Positions 56,913 through 58,726 of a stretch of 58,726 bases of DNA are shown here, one piece after another; position 1 is the stretch's first letter; every line of letters starts with the position of its first letter. Where the stretch lies: NCBI GenBank assembly GCA_905478225.1, contig CAJQHR010000002.1:1-58726 (forward strand), read 5' to 3'. The notes under the pieces are model-generated. The model searched no databases. It had not been told where the DNA came from and saw only the letters and a list, made by a program, of their open reading frames with translations. Origin of the DNA: an uncultured Crocinitomix sp. Lineage in GTDB: Bacteria > Bacteroidota > Bacteroidia > Flavobacteriales_D > Crocinitomicaceae. Position numbers and translations under genes: made by a program.

Positions 56913-58175
56913 TTATTGTGCCGCAATAAAATCAATCAAGAGGGATTGAACTTCGTTAAATTTATTCAAGGGCGTGTTTTCCGCTGTATCATAAATATCA
57001 TGGTAATTTTTGACCGACCCCATTGAATAGATGAAGAACGCCGGAATTCCAGATTGAGAGAAGAAGTAGTGATCAGAGTTGGCTGTTGGCCCTCTTTTTT
57101 TAACGCGTTCCAAATAGTTTTTTTCCGCATTAATTTCCACAAGGGTGTTAAAAGCTTCTTCATGTTTGGTTCCATTAACGACGGTTATTCCTTTCTCGGC
57201 GCCTCCCATAATATCAACATTTAATACAAATTGAATCCGTTTTAATTTTATATAAGGATGCTGAATAAAAAATTTGGAACCTTCCAATCCAGCTTCTTCT
57301 CCGCTAAAAAAGCACAAAACAATTGAATATTCTGGCTTATTTGCCATGAAATGTTTCGCCATTGAAAGCAGCATTGCTACCCCACTGGCATTGTCATTAG
57401 CTCCCGGAAACATAGCATCTGGCCCCATTCTGCCTAAATGGTCATAATGTGCTGATAGCAAGATATACTTTCTTTTTTTCTTGCCGGGAATAAAGCCAAT
57501 TACGTTTTTGGTCAAATACTGCGGTTTATAGGCATTGTTCACCTTTAAATTTACACGACTTGCTTTGTAATAACTGCTCGAATCAATTGAGACTAAGGGG
57601 TAATTTTGTTGTGACCGACCAACACTGAACATTTGTTTATTTTTTTCAACCCAAATGACGGGGAAATACTGCATGGCCATGTAAGCAAACGATTTTATTT
57701 CATTTCGTTTTTTAGCGTCAGCAATATCAGTAAAGTTAAAGGCAAATATTTTTTGTGCGGTAGATTGAAGACTGAGATCAGCAACTCCGTTAAACTGCTT
57801 CTGTAAATTCTCACTATTAATTTCTACGAGTTCAAATTCACCTTGCGCGCTTCCAGAGGATGGGTTTACCAAATAGTCGGCTCCAGGCACTAGTGTATCG
57901 CCTCCCAAAACAACTTCAATTGGATATGGAAAAGTATTTACATTTAATTTATACGGTTGAGCAAATGGGTTTTTTTTGAATGGGATTACGCCAATCGATT
58001 CGAGCTCTCGAATAATGAAATCTGCTGCCCGAGTATCACCTTGGTTTACATAACCGCGCCCATCATAATGTTCACTGCATAAAGAATCAAGAATAACTTT
58101 TGCGTAGGATTGCTGTGCAATAACAAAATTGTTGAAAATAGTGCAACACACCAGGGTTAGAATTAAAACTTTCAT
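56913..58175 (-). CDS. Secreted M28-family zinc peptidase
   Basis: 420 residues with a signal peptide (residues 1-20). An N-terminal PA-like insert is followed by the M28 catalytic domain. Zinc ligands and catalytic residues: LSAHYDHLG (His near residue 245), GANDNASGVAM (Asp), CFFSGEEAGLEGS (Glu-Glu), NVDIMGG (Asp), SDHYFFSQ (His). M28 enzymes are aminopeptidases or dipeptidases in the periplasm or outside the cell. There is no T9SS domain, so general (Sec) export is likely. Intact. Confidence 0.93.
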   Translation of the reverse strand: MKVLILTLVCCTIFNNFVIAQQSYAKVILDSLCSEHYDGRGYVNQGDTRAADFIIRELESIGVIPFKKNPFAQPYKLNVNTFPYPIEVVLGGDTLVPGADYLVNPSSGSAQGEFELVEINSENLQKQFNGVADLSLQSTAQKIFAFNFTDIADAKKRNEIKSFAYMAMQYFPVIWVEKNKQMFSVGRSQQNYPLVSIDSSSYYKASRVNLKVNNAYKPQYLTKNVIGFIPGKKKRKYILLSAHYDHLGRMGPDAMFPGANDNASGVAMLLSMAKHFMANKPEYSIVLCFFSGEEAGLEGSKFFIQHPYIKLKRIQFVLNVDIMGGAEKGITVVNGTKHEEAFNTLVEINAEKNYLERVKKRGPTANSDHYFFSQSGIPAFFIYSMGSVKNYHDIYDTAENTPLNKFNEVQSLLIDFIAAQ

Positions 58176-58190
58176 TCAGGAATCTTTTCT

Positions 58191-58726
58191 TTAAAGATAG
58201 CGTCTTTCTACTAATTCAATAAAGTTAATGATTGATTTATTTTCTAAATCCCAATCCTGATTTGTAGTTAATTCGTTCAATTTTAATCGCGCATCATTTC
58301 CAGTAGCGCATGTGTTCAAGAAATCGATTGCTTCATCATAAGCAGCAGGATCACCATCAAACATAATTGAGATATACTCGAATTTTTTTGCAATACTAAT
58401 ATGCGATTTGATGTTAGCTATGGGTGTATTTTGTAGTTTCTTTCTTAATGAAACTTCGTCTTGTTTCAAACTTTGATTCAGTGAAGTCTCATCTTCATCA
58501 TCCTCACCTGCTTGAACACTATCCGCAATTTTTTCTTCGAATTCGATTTGCTCCTCAGTCTCGTCATCTTCAACTTCTTTCTCCTCAATTTTGGGTTTTT
58601 CCTCATCTAAAGTAAAATCAAAACGTGGTTGTTCCTTTTCTTCCTCGGCAGTAAACCCTGTAAAATCAAAAGGTGTATCCGCCACTTCCTCTTCAACTTC
58701 CTTTTCAATTTTTACTTTTTCAACAA
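58191..58726 (-). CDS. Acidic protein of unknown function (5' end beyond the window)
   Basis: The minus-strand frame is open to the window edge, so the N-terminus is missing. The visible 178 residues begin with a very acidic, low-complexity section (KIEKEVEEEV, then EKEVEDDETEEQIEFEEK) and end with a helical domain (IANIKSHISIAKKFEYISIM, FDGDPAAYDEAIDFL, IINFIELVERRYL). No signal is visible in the part present. I recognise no family; similar acidic proteins of unknown role occur in Flavobacteriales. The M28 gene follows 15 bases downstream. Confidence 0.75.
   Translation of the reverse strand, partial: VEKVKIEKEVEEEVADTPFDFTGFTAEEEKEQPRFDFTLDEEKPKIEEKEVEDDETEEQIEFEEKIADSVQAGEDDEDETSLNQSLKQDEVSLRKKLQNTPIANIKSHISIAKKFEYISIMFDGDPAAYDEAIDFLNTCATGNDARLKLNELTTNQDWDLENKSIINFIELVERRYL

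Noticed and set aside
1-58726. CRISPR array, prophage or complete defence system
   Set aside because: I saw no regularly spaced repeats, no cas-like genes and no phage structural genes. The only nuclease-like item is the decayed GIY-YIG fragment.

Overview
The window is AT-rich chromosomal DNA from a member of the Bacteroidota, most likely order Flavobacteriales (a Crocinitomicaceae/Cryomorphaceae-like marine or freshwater lineage; this placement is an inference). The evidence is type IX secretion (T9SS) C-terminal sorting domains on several secreted proteins, the long form of IspG with an internal extra domain, an acpP-fabF-rnc cluster, a GLPGLI-type fragment, a DUF349 protein, and -7 promoter boxes of the Bacteroidota type TAnnTTTG upstream of many intact genes.

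Layout. 1-3.4 kb: a partial M43 metalloprotease, then metB, a rhodanese and a short-chain dehydrogenase in one minus-strand run. 3.4-4.5 kb: an OmpA-like gene broken by two in-frame stops. 4.6-8.1 kb: a large outer-membrane beta-barrel protein. 8.3-9.05 kb: a Rieske protein, tRNA-Ala(GGC), tRNA-Val(GAC) and a terminator. 9.05-11.1 kb: a mobile-element scar made of a serine-recombinase tail, an IS3-type element with a nonsense mutation, a 150-bp inverted-repeat unit and an unknown gene remnant. 11.1-16.3 kb: a DUF349 gene translationally coupled to two membrane-protein genes, and a PfkB kinase. 16.5-21.4 kb: mostly small accessory genes, three of them frameshifted, plus an S4 RNA-binding protein and a Kelch T9SS protein. 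22.0-28.7 kb: metG-ispG, a membrane protein, a decayed TAATG-coupled gene pair and an LD-carboxypeptidase. 28.8-33.6 kb: a large T9SS BNR/sortilin-like protein surrounded by gene remnants. 33.6-41.3 kb: an RNA methyltransferase, a TonB-domain gene, a YgiQ radical-SAM protein, a collagen-like gene, MarC and PurN. 41.4-44.4 kb: a nitroreductase and acpP-fabF-rnc. 44.6-53.1 kb: an exported DUF4287-DUF5655 protein, a vWA protein, a broken toxin-23-like gene, an acyl-CoA carboxyltransferase, a transglutaminase-like protein, several remnants and a carotenoid-hydroxylase-like enzyme. 53.1-58.7 kb: kbl, a glycine-rich T9SS protein, an M28 peptidase and a partial acidic protein.

The clearest unusual signal is uneven gene decay. 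About 25 kb of conserved or large genes (metB, DUF349, pfkB-like, ispG, metG, ygiQ, fabF, rnc, carboxyltransferase, kbl, M28 and the large surface proteins) have fully open frames. Roughly 12 kb of secreted, small or mobile genes carry about seven in-frame stops (TAA, TAG and TGA are all represented) and at least eight frameshifts. This fits real pseudogene formation in the accessory envelope/secretome fraction better than random sequencing error. All three stop codons also end intact genes here, so codon reassignment does not explain it. No CRISPR array, prophage or complete defence system was seen.
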